From: an uncultured Gammaproteobacteria bacterium
GTDB taxonomy: Bacteria > Pseudomonadota > Gammaproteobacteria > HK1
DNA length: 64,000 nucleotides
Direction: 5' to 3'
Assembly: GCA_958295835.1 (NCBI GenBank)
Contig: OY282378.1
Span: forward strand, 2,187,001-2,251,000
This document shows, piece after piece, positions 1 to 8,270 of the stretch (positions within the stretch are counted from its first letter, which is position 1; each line of letters opens with the position of its first letter). Both the position numbers and the translations under genes were made by a program. The notes beneath the pieces are model-generated. The model was not told the DNA's origin. It saw nothing but the letters and a program-made list of their open reading frames with translations, and ran no database searches.

Positions 1-115
1 GCTCCCCACCGGCAGGCACGGGCTGGCCGTCCGCGCTGGCCGTCGGCATCCCGGCCGACATCGCCACGATCGCCAGTCCCGGGATGAGGCTAGAACGCCA
101 TTTCTTCGAGAACAT
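1..115 (-). CDS. N-terminus of an exported protein, cut by window edge
   Basis: Only the first 38 codons of this leftward gene are visible. The ATG at 115 sits nine bases after a strong GGAGGGGG ribosome-binding site, which fixes the start inside the last codons of the upstream gene (26-base overlap in another frame). The product opens with MFSKKWRSSL, continues with a hydrophobic stretch LIPGLAIVAMSAG and reaches a TASA-DG site, a typical Sec signal peptide. It should therefore be a periplasmic or outer-surface product co-transcribed with the sulfur-oxidation genes. Nothing of the mature domain is visible, so no function is proposed. Confidence 0.65.
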   Translation of the reverse strand, partial: MFSKKWRSSLIPGLAIVAMSAGMPTASADGQPVPAGGE

Positions 116-521
116 CGATCATGTCCCCCTCCAGCGCCAACGCCACCGCGGTCAGCGGCGGGGAATCGAACTGGCGGGCAAACGCGCTCGGCTTGAGGAA
201 AGAGATGAAAGCGAGGTCCGCGCCCGGTTTCCGGTAGACGATGAAGCGAAGCGGCATGAAGACTCCCGCCAGCAGCTCCTTCGATATCAGCTCGACACAG
301 CTCCCCAGGTTGCAGAACTCGACGATCTTGTAACGTTCGAACGGAATGGCGTGGGTGATGGCTCTCTCGGCCTGTCCGAAGATGTTGTCGATGTCGTAGA
401 TCCGGGTTACCCGGTAGTTGTGTACCTCGATCTCCTTGGTGAGGTCGTCGAGCAGCGTGTCGAAGCTCTCGGGCTCGTAGGACCTGGTGGTGATGTCTTC
501 GCCGACGTTGATGGTTCGCAC
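90..521 (-). CDS. DUF302-domain protein
   Basis: The roughly 143-residue product has the DUF302 pattern: FDTLLDDLTKEIEVHNY near the start, ERYKIVEFCNLGSC in the middle and MPLRFIVYRK toward the end. DUF302 proteins are small and often lie beside cytochrome or sulfur-oxidation genes; their biochemical role is not settled. The reading frame is open far upstream through the cytochrome gene, but the homologous part begins after the cytochrome stop at 566. A GTG at 521 preceded by AGGA is the best start, and no ATG is available before the domain. No signal peptide is seen, so it is probably cytoplasmic. It belongs to the leftward sox-like operon and overlaps the next gene. Confidence 0.72.
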   Translation of the reverse strand: MRTINVGEDITTRSYEPESFDTLLDDLTKEIEVHNYRVTRIYDIDNIFGQAERAITHAIPFERYKIVEFCNLGSCVELISKELLAGVFMPLRFIVYRKPGADLAFISFLKPSAFARQFDSPPLTAVALALEGDMIDVLEEMAF

Positions 522-565
522 CTCCTCAGGGTCCTGAAGCGCTCGGAATCCCGGCAGTCCGGGCG

Positions 566-1261
566 CTACCGGGGGGGCTCGAGGGTCTTGATGTAATTCA
601 CGAGATCCCAGCGTTCGTTCTCGGAAAGCACCAGACCCCAGGGCGGCATGTCCGTGCGTCCATTGGAGATGATCCAGAACAGGTATCCGTCGGCCGCGTC
701 GCCGGCGCGGCCCCAGACCCAGAGCTTGCGAGGGTCGGCGTTGATGCCGTGGGTCGAAGGCCCGGTGCCGTTTCCGTCCGCTCCGTGGCACTTGGCACAC
801 TTCCCTCCATAGAGCTCCTTGCCCCGCGCCAGCGAGTCGTCGGTGGCCTCGAGCGGATTGGCGAGCTCGGGCGACTGGCCTGGGGGATCGCCCAGCATCC
901 CGTCGGCCGCGGTTTCTTCCGCCAGCAATGCAACACCGAGCACGGGCGGACCGGCGTGGACCTTGAACGTTCTCCCGGTCGGGTCCTCGGTCGAATCGAT
1001 GACCGCGGCGATCTCCTCCCGGGTCAGCGCGCCGTCCTCGAACTCGACCCGCACCTCCGGCCAGCCGCTCTCGGTGTCGCGGATCCGATACCCGGCCACC
1101 TTGACGGCCAGCTTCTCCTCCAGGGCGGCGGTCAGGGCCTTGGGGCTCGCCGGGGAGACCAGACCTTCGACCTGAAACACCTCGGTGGCGGCGTACGAGA
1201 CACCGCCGGTCGCAATCCACAGCCCCAGTGCCAACGCACTGGTCGATACTGCCTTGCCCAT
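566..1261 (-). CDS. periplasmic c-type cytochrome with N-terminal extension
   Basis: This 231-residue protein carries a signal peptide ending near SYAA, a central region of about 100 residues, and a C-terminal class I cytochrome c domain. The heme site is CAKCH near residue 160, and TDMPPWG near 205 probably supplies the axial methionine. The N-terminal region (VEGLVSPASPKALTAALEE) resembles a heavy-metal-associated fold but lacks its cysteine pair. It likely accepts electrons from thiosulfate or sulfite oxidation in the periplasm. The ATG follows GAGAGGA and lies 13 bases after the SoxZ gene, so the two are co-transcribed. It is not recognisable as SoxA or SoxX, and the electron partner is an inference. 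Confidence 0.85.
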   Translation of the reverse strand: MGKAVSTSALALGLWIATGGVSYAATEVFQVEGLVSPASPKALTAALEEKLAVKVAGYRIRDTESGWPEVRVEFEDGALTREEIAAVIDSTEDPTGRTFKVHAGPPVLGVALLAEETAADGMLGDPPGQSPELANPLEATDDSLARGKELYGGKCAKCHGADGNGTGPSTHGINADPRKLWVWGRAGDAADGYLFWIISNGRTDMPPWGLVLSENERWDLVNYIKTLEPPR

Positions 1262-1274
1262 TGCCGTCCTCTCG

Positions 1275-1625
1275 CTATGTCTTGAACTTCACGTCGGCCG
1301 AGGATTCCCACCGCTCGCCCTCGTTGTCGACGAACACGATCCTGACCGGCGCTTCCTTCACCGCCTTCAGCTTGAAGGTGAACAGCGGGTCGTCGGCAAT
1401 GGCCGAGGACATGCGAAACCGGCTCACGAGATCGTCGCCGTAGTAGACCAGCATGTTTCTGATGAAACGGCTGGGGGTGGCGCGGTTGAACTGCTCTCCG
1501 TCCGGATCCGCCATGCCGAGACCGGTGAACGAAGGATGGTCGAAACGCACCTTCACCTTGAAGACGCCATCCTGCTCGACCTTCCTCGGCAACCGCATTC
1601 GCGGTGGCTTGATTTTCTCCGCCAT
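1275..1625 (-). CDS. soxZ: thiosulfate-oxidation carrier subunit SoxZ
   Basis: The 116-residue product matches SoxZ in length and pattern: a beta-sandwich core with HPSFTGLGMAD, IRNMLVYYGDDLV and the C-terminal VRIVFVDNEGERWESS segment. SoxZ partners SoxY; together they carry the sulfur substrate covalently on SoxY in the periplasm. No signal peptide is present, as is usual, because SoxZ is exported bound to the Tat-targeted SoxY. The ATG follows AGGAGAAGAAC. It lies between the SoxB and cytochrome genes on the same strand. Confidence 0.85.
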   Translation of the reverse strand: MAEKIKPPRMRLPRKVEQDGVFKVKVRFDHPSFTGLGMADPDGEQFNRATPSRFIRNMLVYYGDDLVSRFRMSSAIADDPLFTFKLKAVKEAPVRIVFVDNEGERWESSADVKFKT

Positions 1626-1652
1626 GTTCTTCTCCTGTTGATGTCCGGGCGA

Positions 1653-3305
1653 TCAGGAATCCGCGCCGCGAGACCCTCTCGCCATGATCCGCCGGTCGGT
1701 CGTCGGCTTCAGGGGTGAGTGGGCGCGGATGTATTCGATGAGCGCCTCGACGAAGACCGGTCCGTTCCCATCGATCCGTTGGGCGCCGAACAGCGGGTTG
1801 TTCTGAAACCGGGTGTGCACCGAGGCCACGGAGTACAGCCGGTCCGGCTTGATGGGCTGTCCGTCGACCGACAGCGACGCCACCCGCCGGCCGTCGGGGT
1901 TGTGCAGGTCGAAGACCAGCTCCATCCCGGAGAACTGGATCATGTCGCCGCCCACCCTGGCGTAGGGGTCCGCGTCGACAACTCCATCGAGGATGTTCTC
2001 CATCAGCCGCGTGATCGCCTTTCCGCTCATTGAATACGTCACGATCCGGCCGTCGGTGGGGACAAGGTTGTAGACGTCCTCCACCGTGATCGTTCCCGGC
2101 AGCAGCGTGGCGCCGTAGCGCCAGGCGGGGAAGAACGCGATTTCCGCTCCGGTGATGGCGCGAAGCGCATCGGTCAGCAACGTGCCCATCGGGCTCTGCC
2201 AGAAATCACGCCGGAAGATCAGGGTGTGGTTTTCGCCTACCACTTCGTTCAGACGCGCTTCATGCGGCCGATAGGCATCGTCCACCAGGCGCTGGACCTC
2301 GGGGTCCGGCTCCACCTCCGACGGCCGGACCATCACCAGGTCATAGGAATAACCGACGACCTTCTTGTCCTCGACCCTCAAGTCCAGACTGGTGACGAAC
2401 TTTCCGTGGGCACCGCCCTGATACACGATGGTGTCGTTCCAGACCACCGGGTCGTAGATCTCGTCGTGGGTGTGGCCGCTCAACAACACGTCGATACCGT
2501 CGACGCGCCGGGCGAACTTCTGATCCATCCCGAAGCCGCCGTGCGAGACGACCACGACGAGGTCCGGATCCTCCTCGGCACGGATATCGGCGATCAGCCT
2601 GCGGGCTTCCTCCTCCCGGAGTCCGAACTTCCAGTCGCCGGCCGAGCCGAGAATCGACGAGGTCAGCGCCGTCCAGGGATAGGCGAGACCGATCACCGCA
2701 ACCTCGAGATCGCCGACCTCCTCGATCACGTATTGCGGGAACGCCGGCTCGTCCCACTCGGGGTCGGTCACGTTATAGGCGACGACCGGAAACTCCGCGA
2801 GATCGATGAGGTCGAGCAGGTGCTCCTTGTCGTAGATGAACTCCCAGTTGCCGGGCGCCATGACGTCATAGCCGATGGTGTTCATGACCTTCACCATCGT
2901 CACCCCTCTGTCGAACACCGACAGTCCCGCCCCGTGCCACGTGTCTCCCGCGTCGAGCAACAGGGTGCGGCCGGGTTTCTCCCCGCGCAGGCGCTCGATC
3001 ACGGCGGCCACGTTCGCCATGCCGCCCAGCTTGCCCTGAAGGCCCGCCTTGGCGACGTAGTCACCCTCGCGCGATTGCCTGCCCCAGGGCTTGATCTCAT
3101 CGAGATAACGGTAATGGAGGGGCCGGAGGTAGGCGTGGAGGTCGTTGGTCCCGAGAATGCGGATCTCGGCCGTCTCCGAGGCACCGGTCCAGGAGACCGG
3201 CAGCAGGAACAGCCCGATCAGCACCAGCGCAGTCCGCACGAGTCGGTGCCGGGCGTCCGTCCTCTCCGGACGACATGGCTGCGCGGAAACGGGCTTCACC
3301 TGCAT
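1653..3305 (-). CDS. soxB: SoxB-family thiosulfohydrolase
   Basis: The protein of about 550 residues belongs to the metallophosphoesterase/5'-nucleotidase superfamily and fits the SoxB branch. TNDLHAYL (about 53-60) and LLLDAGDTWHG (about 115-125) are metal-binding motifs, GNWEF (about 152) has Trp where nucleotidases have His, and SGHTHDE follows. The C-terminal domain has RYGATLLPGTITVEDV and GGDMIQFSGM, as in SoxB. SoxB hydrolyses sulfate from SoxY-bound thiosulfate. The open frame extends 43 codons upstream into SoxY, but the ATG at 3305 gives an N-terminus with a hydrophobic export segment (ALVLIGLFLLPVSW), so it is preferred. The ribosome-binding site is weak. Confidence 0.85.
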   Translation of the reverse strand: MQVKPVSAQPCRPERTDARHRLVRTALVLIGLFLLPVSWTGASETAEIRILGTNDLHAYLRPLHYRYLDEIKPWGRQSREGDYVAKAGLQGKLGGMANVAAVIERLRGEKPGRTLLLDAGDTWHGAGLSVFDRGVTMVKVMNTIGYDVMAPGNWEFIYDKEHLLDLIDLAEFPVVAYNVTDPEWDEPAFPQYVIEEVGDLEVAVIGLAYPWTALTSSILGSAGDWKFGLREEEARRLIADIRAEEDPDLVVVVSHGGFGMDQKFARRVDGIDVLLSGHTHDEIYDPVVWNDTIVYQGGAHGKFVTSLDLRVEDKKVVGYSYDLVMVRPSEVEPDPEVQRLVDDAYRPHEARLNEVVGENHTLIFRRDFWQSPMGTLLTDALRAITGAEIAFFPAWRYGATLLPGTITVEDVYNLVPTDGRIVTYSMSGKAITRLMENILDGVVDADPYARVGGDMIQFSGMELVFDLHNPDGRRVASLSVDGQPIKPDRLYSVASVHTRFQNNPLFGAQRIDGNGPVFVEALIEYIRAHSPLKPTTDRRIMARGSRGADS

Positions 3306-3370
3306 GTCGCCGATGCACTCGAAATCCGGCGGACTTCGTGGACGAGTAGAGCGGGCCGGCGCGCGGCCGC

Positions 3371-3838
3371 TCAGCAGCCGCCCGCCGCGACCTTGACGTC
3401 CCGGCTCGCCGCCCAGCGTCCATGCTGATTGCACTCGGCGATGACCCAGACCCTCCCTTCGCCCCCGTTCAGACGAATCTGCGTTCCCAGGTAGACCTCG
3501 CCGTTCACCGGCGTGAAGTAGAACTTGCCCTTGATCACGATCGGGTCGTCGAAATTGAGGATCTGGACGCTCTTGATGTAGTGGTCGTCCTCCATCGGAT
3601 GGTCCATCTCGACCACGACGGGCGCCTGCGCGCCGTCCTCGACGACCGGTGGCAGCGTGACCTTCGGGATGTGCAGCCGCTCGAGATCGGTCAGGGCGTC
3701 CGGGTCGGCCGGCAACCGGATGGTCGCCCGCGCGTCATTGCCGAGAACCGTTGCTGCATACATGGGGACGGCCACACCACCCACCATCGCGTAGCGGAGA
3801 AACCGCCTGCGGCTGAGATTGCCTTCGATATTCATCAT
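3371..3838 (-). CDS. soxY: SoxY-like sulfur carrier with C-terminal GGC
   Basis: The protein of about 155 residues opens with a Tat-type signal (SRRRFLRYAMVGG) and ends VKVAAGGC. SoxY carries thiosulfate on a cysteine in a C-terminal GGCGG swinging arm; here the chain stops immediately after that cysteine, a shortened arm. The body (HYIKSVQILNFDDP, GKFYFTPVNGEVYLGTQIRL) has the SoxY fold and length. The ATG at 3838 has AGGAG seven bases upstream; an adjacent in-frame ATG at 3835 is equivalent. It sits upstream of soxB and soxZ in one operon, so it is the expected substrate-carrying partner. Confidence 0.85.
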   Translation of the reverse strand: MMNIEGNLSRRRFLRYAMVGGVAVPMYAATVLGNDARATIRLPADPDALTDLERLHIPKVTLPPVVEDGAQAPVVVEMDHPMEDDHYIKSVQILNFDDPIVIKGKFYFTPVNGEVYLGTQIRLNGGEGRVWVIAECNQHGRWAASRDVKVAAGGC

Positions 3839-3928
3839 TATCGGACTCCTGTCGTTACCTTGTCGGCACGGGGCCGTGGGGCCGCCGGCACACGGATTCA
3901 TGCCCGCCGGCGGCCTCTCGACCCGCCG

Positions 3929-5218
3929 TCAATTCGCCATCGCCGTCTTCAACGCCTCGGGACTCGGGACCCAGCGAACACCGTTGTTCTGGATGCCGGC
4001 CTCGAGGTCGGTGGTGATGACATCCCAGTCCATGGGGTCTGCCGAAGACGTGTCGATCAGCGTCGCCACCGGCTCCTTCTTGGTGGAGACGACCGCACGG
4101 GTGCCTTCGGGGTCGTAGGCGATGTTGTGCGGCCCGAGTCCGGTGAAGATGTTCTTGACCGCGACGTCTTCCCGGGTGTCGATCACGGTAACGACGTCCG
4201 ACTTGCCGCCCTCATTGGCGAACAGCCCGTAACGCGGGTTGGCGGGATTGATGTAGAGCCGGTTGGCATCGGGTCCGGTCTCGATCACCTTGGCCAGGGT
4301 CAGGCTGGCCATGTCGATGACCGCGGCCGCCTCGGCCTTGCGCAGACCCGCGTAACACTTCGAAGAATCGGCGAGGCAGGTGATGTTTCCACCGCCACCC
4401 GGGACCTCGATCGTCTTCACCACCTCTGCGGTGGCGGTGTCGAAGACCGCCACAACGCCTTTGCCGGCCGCAAGGAAGTATTTTCCATCGGGGGTCATGG
4501 CACCGGCCCGTCCCCCCGCGACCGGCACCATCCCGATCTCCTTGCGGGTCCGCACGTCGACGATGGAGACGCCTCTCGGATCTTGCTGGCAGGTGCTGAA
4601 GATCTTCGAATCGTCCAGGGTGAACATCGCGTCCCGCGCGCCGTGGCAACTGATCTCGATGATGTCGATCGGGCGCCGGGTGACCGTGCTCAGCAAGGTG
4701 AGATAGCCGTGCTCCTTGTCGAGGATGTTGCCCACCACCGCCAACGGCTGGGTGTAGGCAAAGCCGACGTGCAGCGGCGCGATGACCTTCTTGTCCCCCA
4801 TGCTCAGGGGAAACTTGTCGACCACCTCCTGGGTCACGAGATCGATGGTCCAGAATTGATCCGACTCGTACCGTTGCGATGACCAGACGTAACGTCCGCC
4901 CGGAATGACCCAGAGGTGGTGGTTTCCGGTTTCACCCATGTCGATCTTCTTGATGGTCTCGCCCGCGTCGTAGTCGACGACGGAAACCGTTGGATGCCCC
5001 TGGTTGTCGATGAGGAACACCCCGTCCATCCCCTTCACCGCATCCCAGTCCATACGCAACGTGTTCTGGGGGTCGAGAAAGACCAGCGACTGGTACTCCT
5101 CCACGCTCATCCCCTCGTGGGGCGCGCCGAACTTCTTGCCCATTTCTCCGGCGCCGGCGGCGCCCAGACCCAACGCGAGGGCGCTCGCACCCGCCAGAAT
5201 TCCACCGATCACCTTCAT
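3929..5218 (-). CDS. periplasmic YVTN/YncE-type beta-propeller protein
   Basis: The 429-residue product has a signal peptide (ILAGASALALGLGAAGAG) followed by repeated propeller blades of the YVTN type, for example VDYDAGETIKKIDMG, VDVRTRKEIGMVPV, FDTATAEVVKTIEV and IDTREDVAVKNIF. Such propellers bind ligands or partner proteins in the periplasm and are seen near sox genes, but their function there is not established. Four cysteines lie in blades (SCHGARD, STCQQD, TCLADSSKCYAG). The start is supported by GGGAGGAAGAACC. It lies between the YeeE transporter and SoxY genes on the same strand. Confidence 0.8.
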   Translation of the reverse strand: MKVIGGILAGASALALGLGAAGAGEMGKKFGAPHEGMSVEEYQSLVFLDPQNTLRMDWDAVKGMDGVFLIDNQGHPTVSVVDYDAGETIKKIDMGETGNHHLWVIPGGRYVWSSQRYESDQFWTIDLVTQEVVDKFPLSMGDKKVIAPLHVGFAYTQPLAVVGNILDKEHGYLTLLSTVTRRPIDIIEISCHGARDAMFTLDDSKIFSTCQQDPRGVSIVDVRTRKEIGMVPVAGGRAGAMTPDGKYFLAAGKGVVAVFDTATAEVVKTIEVPGGGGNITCLADSSKCYAGLRKAEAAAVIDMASLTLAKVIETGPDANRLYINPANPRYGLFANEGGKSDVVTVIDTREDVAVKNIFTGLGPHNIAYDPEGTRAVVSTKKEPVATLIDTSSADPMDWDVITTDLEAGIQNNGVRWVPSPEALKTAMAN

Positions 5219-5321
5219 GGTTCTTCCTCCCGGTTGATCCTCCGCTTGCTGTCACTGGACCACCCGCCGGATGCGGAGCGTTGTCTTCTCTCCGGTACGG
5301 GTGCGCTTCCCTCTGCGATCC

Positions 5322-6530
5322 TCATGCCATCACGAGCTTTCGCCTGGCCTCGTTCCAGGCCATGCACAGATACCACAATCCCATCAGGACGATCACGCTG
5401 GCCAGGGCCATCATCCAGCCGACGTAGTCGGGCAGGAACACCGCCTCGCCGAGACGTTCCACCTTCCCGCTGTCGGTGAGCCAGAGGCGAAAATACGAGG
5501 CGGAGAGCGCGAAGCAGGCCACCGCGACCCAGAGCTTCACGTGCCCTTCGCCGGCCCGCCACAGCGAACCGGAAGCGCAGCCGCCGCTCAACGACATGCC
5601 GATGCCGAAGGTGAAGCCGCCGAGCAGGCTGCCCACCCAGAAGCTGTCCCTGACGAAGACTTCCCAGTCCTTGAAATCGGCCCACTTCAGGTAGGTGAAG
5701 CCGATGGTGCTGATGACGATCCCGAGCGCCACCGCCTTGGTCGCATCCGCATGTCCGGTCATGAACGGCTCACGGAACGCCCGTACGAAGCAGAAGCGGG
5801 TCCGCTGCATGATGACGCCGATGGCCAGACCGAATACGAGCAATCCGGCGCGGGTGGAATAGTCGAACCCGTCGTACACCAGAGCGAGTATCAGGCCCGC
5901 CGCCAGGATCCCGGCGCCCACCAGGGGTTGGAGCCTGCGCCAGGTCTCCGATGGGCCGGCGGAGCCGATGCGGCCGGGGCCGCTCACCCATGCCGGCAGA
6001 TTGAGGTAGCTCACCTCCCAGACCAGCAGCTTGAGGCCGACGACGGCTCCGGCCATGAGTCCCAGCATCATCACCGGCCCGGCCAGGGAGAGCGCGCTGG
6101 TGGCGCTGAAGAATCCGCCGATGTTGCAGCCGAAGGAGAGCGAGGCGCCGATTCCCATGAGGCTTCCGCCGATCACTCCCTTGAGAAGCTCCCATGGCGG
6201 CGCGCCGCGGACGTGGAACTGGCGGGCCAGCAGCGCGGCAGCACATGCTCCCCCGATGATGCCGAGGTTGAGCACCGACGTCGAGTAGAGATGCGGGGCG
6301 ATGATGAACGTGTCGGTGACGTTGACGGTGTTCAGCAACCAGTCGCCCCAGTTCCTCACGCCGTCCGCCACGCTCCAGGGCTTCTCCCAGGCGAAGAGCA
6401 GGATGCTGAGGATTCCGAACAGGACGCCGCCGATCCACGCCGGCCACTGTCGGCCAAAGAGCCCCCGGTAGCCTGCCGCCAGCACGTCTCCGAGTGGGCC
6501 GGACGGCAATCGGGTCCCGGTCTGTTTCAT
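5322..6530 (-). CDS. YeeE/YedE-family sulfur (thiosulfate) transporter
   Basis: The 402-residue polytopic membrane protein has two related halves, each with a glycine- and cysteine-bearing helix: FGCNIGGFFSATSALSL in the first half and LSGGCASGSLWRAGEGH in the second. This is the pattern of the YeeE/YedE (sulf_transp) family, whose member TsuA takes up thiosulfate through conserved cysteines. It is the first gene of the leftward cluster that includes soxY, soxB and soxZ. Sulfur-compound uptake or shuttling is the natural role, but the exact substrate is inferred. The ribosome-binding site before the ATG is weak. Confidence 0.82.
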   Translation of the reverse strand: MKQTGTRLPSGPLGDVLAAGYRGLFGRQWPAWIGGVLFGILSILLFAWEKPWSVADGVRNWGDWLLNTVNVTDTFIIAPHLYSTSVLNLGIIGGACAAALLARQFHVRGAPPWELLKGVIGGSLMGIGASLSFGCNIGGFFSATSALSLAGPVMMLGLMAGAVVGLKLLVWEVSYLNLPAWVSGPGRIGSAGPSETWRRLQPLVGAGILAAGLILALVYDGFDYSTRAGLLVFGLAIGVIMQRTRFCFVRAFREPFMTGHADATKAVALGIVISTIGFTYLKWADFKDWEVFVRDSFWVGSLLGGFTFGIGMSLSGGCASGSLWRAGEGHVKLWVAVACFALSASYFRLWLTDSGKVERLGEAVFLPDYVGWMMALASVIVLMGLWYLCMAWNEARRKLVMA

Positions 6531-6675
6531 CGCTTGCCCGCCGGATGGTGGAACCGGTCCGGCCCGACCCTATCCCGCCATGCCCAGGGGCCGCCATATC
6601 CCTCAAGGAATACCGGCGCCCCATGCAACGAATCCCGGCCCGGAGCTCGCATCGCTTCCATCCGTGGGCGGTCGC

Positions 6676-8109
6676 CTACTTCCCGTACTTCTCCCAATAC
6701 GCACCGAACAGCGCGTCTTCAGAGGGCCGGTCTTCGGGGATCGGCACCGCCAGATGGGTGATGTTCAGGAAATGGCGGTAGTTGAGGTTCTCGCTGATGC
6801 TGTTGCCCTGCCACGTTCCGCAGCCCATGGACAGGGTGAAGTTGAGGCCGCTGTCGAACCCCCCTCCGTTCCCGAAGGTATGCGCCATGTTCACAAGGAC
6901 CCGCGCGGTGTCGAGCTCCTCGGCGAGCCGGCGGGCATGGTGCATGTCAGCGGTGTGGATGCCGACGGAGTGTCCCTTCCCCTTGAACTCCATGATGGCG
7001 CGGACCTTGTCGACCGCGTCGTCGAACGTCCGCGCGCGGTACACGGTGAGGACCAGGGCGAGCTTCTCGTCGGAGAAGGGGTAACCGGCGCCGACCCCGG
7101 TCTCCTCGACCATGAAGAACTTCGATGCCCGCGCCTTGCCGTCGAGGCCGCACTCGGCCGCGAACACGTCGGGGTCCTTGGCGATGACCTTGCGGTTGAG
7201 CTTTCCGTTCACCCAGAGCGTGCCGCGGATTGCGTCCTTCCCGGCCGCATCCGCGAGGTAGCCCCCGGCGCGCTCCAGTGCGGCGATGGCGGCGTCGTAG
7301 ACATCCCCGACGATGATCACCGAGTTCTCCGACGAGCACGAGGTCGCATTGTCGAAGCACTTCGAGGCGCGGATCTTCTCCGCCGCCTCGTCGAGCTTCG
7401 CGCTCGAATCGATGATGACCGGGACGTTACCGGCACCGACGCCGATTGCCGGGGTCCCGCTGCGGTAGGCGTTGCGGACGTTGTTCTGCGAGCCGGTGAC
7501 GACGACGAGGTCGCACGCCTCCATCAGCGCGTTGGTGAGGGGCTTGTCGACCGGGGGCGGCAGCACCTGCACCAGGTCCGTCGGGGCGCCGATCTTCGAA
7601 AGCTCCGCGCGCATGAGATCCACGGTGCGCGTGGTGGTCGCAAGCCCGCCCGGCGACGGGGCGATGACGATCGCGTTGCGGCCCTTGAGCGCCATCATCG
7701 CCTTGTTCACCGGGGTTGCCGCGGGGTTCGTGGACGGGGTCACCGCGCCGACCACTCCGACCGGCTTCGCGTACTTCACGAGCCCGAGCTCGGGTCGCTC
7801 TTCGATGACGCCGACGCTCTTCACCCGCATGAGGTCGCGCAACGTCCCGAAGGTCTTGCGCTGGTTCTTGACGACCTTGTCCGGCGCGTTGCCGATGCCG
7901 GTGTCCTCGACCGCCATCTTCGCGAGCGCCTCGGCATGCTCCGGCTTGTAGAGTGACCATGCGATCGCGGTCACCGCCTCGTCCACTCGGGCCTGATTCG
8001 AGTCCGCGAAGGCGTCCATGGCCGCACGTGCGCGGCGGATCAGGCTCTCGGCGATGGCGGTCGGGTCGCGCTCGATCGCTTCGACCCTGGCTGCAGCGGG
8101 TGGGCTCAT
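6676..8109 (-). CDS. sauS: acylating sulfoacetaldehyde dehydrogenase (SauS type)
   Basis: This 477-residue CoA-dependent aldehyde dehydrogenase has the catalytic cysteine motif FDNATSCSSENSVI, the nucleotide-binding segment TPSTNPAATPVNKAM and a C-terminal LSMGCGTWQGNS...NLNYRHFLNIT block. These are hallmarks of SauS, which interconverts sulfoacetaldehyde and sulfoacetyl-CoA with NADP. Other acylating aldehyde dehydrogenases share the Cys motif, so a different C2 aldehyde is possible. The ATG follows AGGAGGAACGACG. The neighbours (sox genes on one side, isocitrate lyase on the other) suit C2-sulfonate breakdown, but no sulfonate transporter or SauT lies beside it. Confidence 0.75.
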   Translation of the reverse strand: MSPPAAARVEAIERDPTAIAESLIRRARAAMDAFADSNQARVDEAVTAIAWSLYKPEHAEALAKMAVEDTGIGNAPDKVVKNQRKTFGTLRDLMRVKSVGVIEERPELGLVKYAKPVGVVGAVTPSTNPAATPVNKAMMALKGRNAIVIAPSPGGLATTTRTVDLMRAELSKIGAPTDLVQVLPPPVDKPLTNALMEACDLVVVTGSQNNVRNAYRSGTPAIGVGAGNVPVIIDSSAKLDEAAEKIRASKCFDNATSCSSENSVIIVGDVYDAAIAALERAGGYLADAAGKDAIRGTLWVNGKLNRKVIAKDPDVFAAECGLDGKARASKFFMVEETGVGAGYPFSDEKLALVLTVYRARTFDDAVDKVRAIMEFKGKGHSVGIHTADMHHARRLAEELDTARVLVNMAHTFGNGGGFDSGLNFTLSMGCGTWQGNSISENLNYRHFLNITHLAVPIPEDRPSEDALFGAYWEKYGK

Positions 8110-8227
8110 CGTCGTTCCTCCTGGGCTCTCCGGTTTCCTGGGCGGGACGCACGTATTGCCTCATGCCGGTCGGCTGCGTCGTGACCGGCCGAGGGGAGAG
8201 GACGCGAGCGAACTCCGGCGCCCTGAT

Positions 8228-8261
8228 GCGATCGCCCTCCCCCGGGGCGAGGGAGGGCGGG
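8228..8261. repeat. intergenic GC hairpin between aceA and sauS
   Basis: A CCCTCCCCCGGGGCGAGGGAGG palindrome lies in the 160-base gap between the isocitrate lyase stop and the sauS start. It resembles GC-rich intergenic hairpins that act as terminators or RNA-stability elements, but no T-tract follows on either strand. Confidence 0.35.
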
Positions 8262-8270
8262 GGGAATCCG

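Noticed and set aside
3422..4882. A 486-codon rightward frame
   Set aside because: It is antisense to the SoxY and propeller genes and has no motif or ribosome-binding site.
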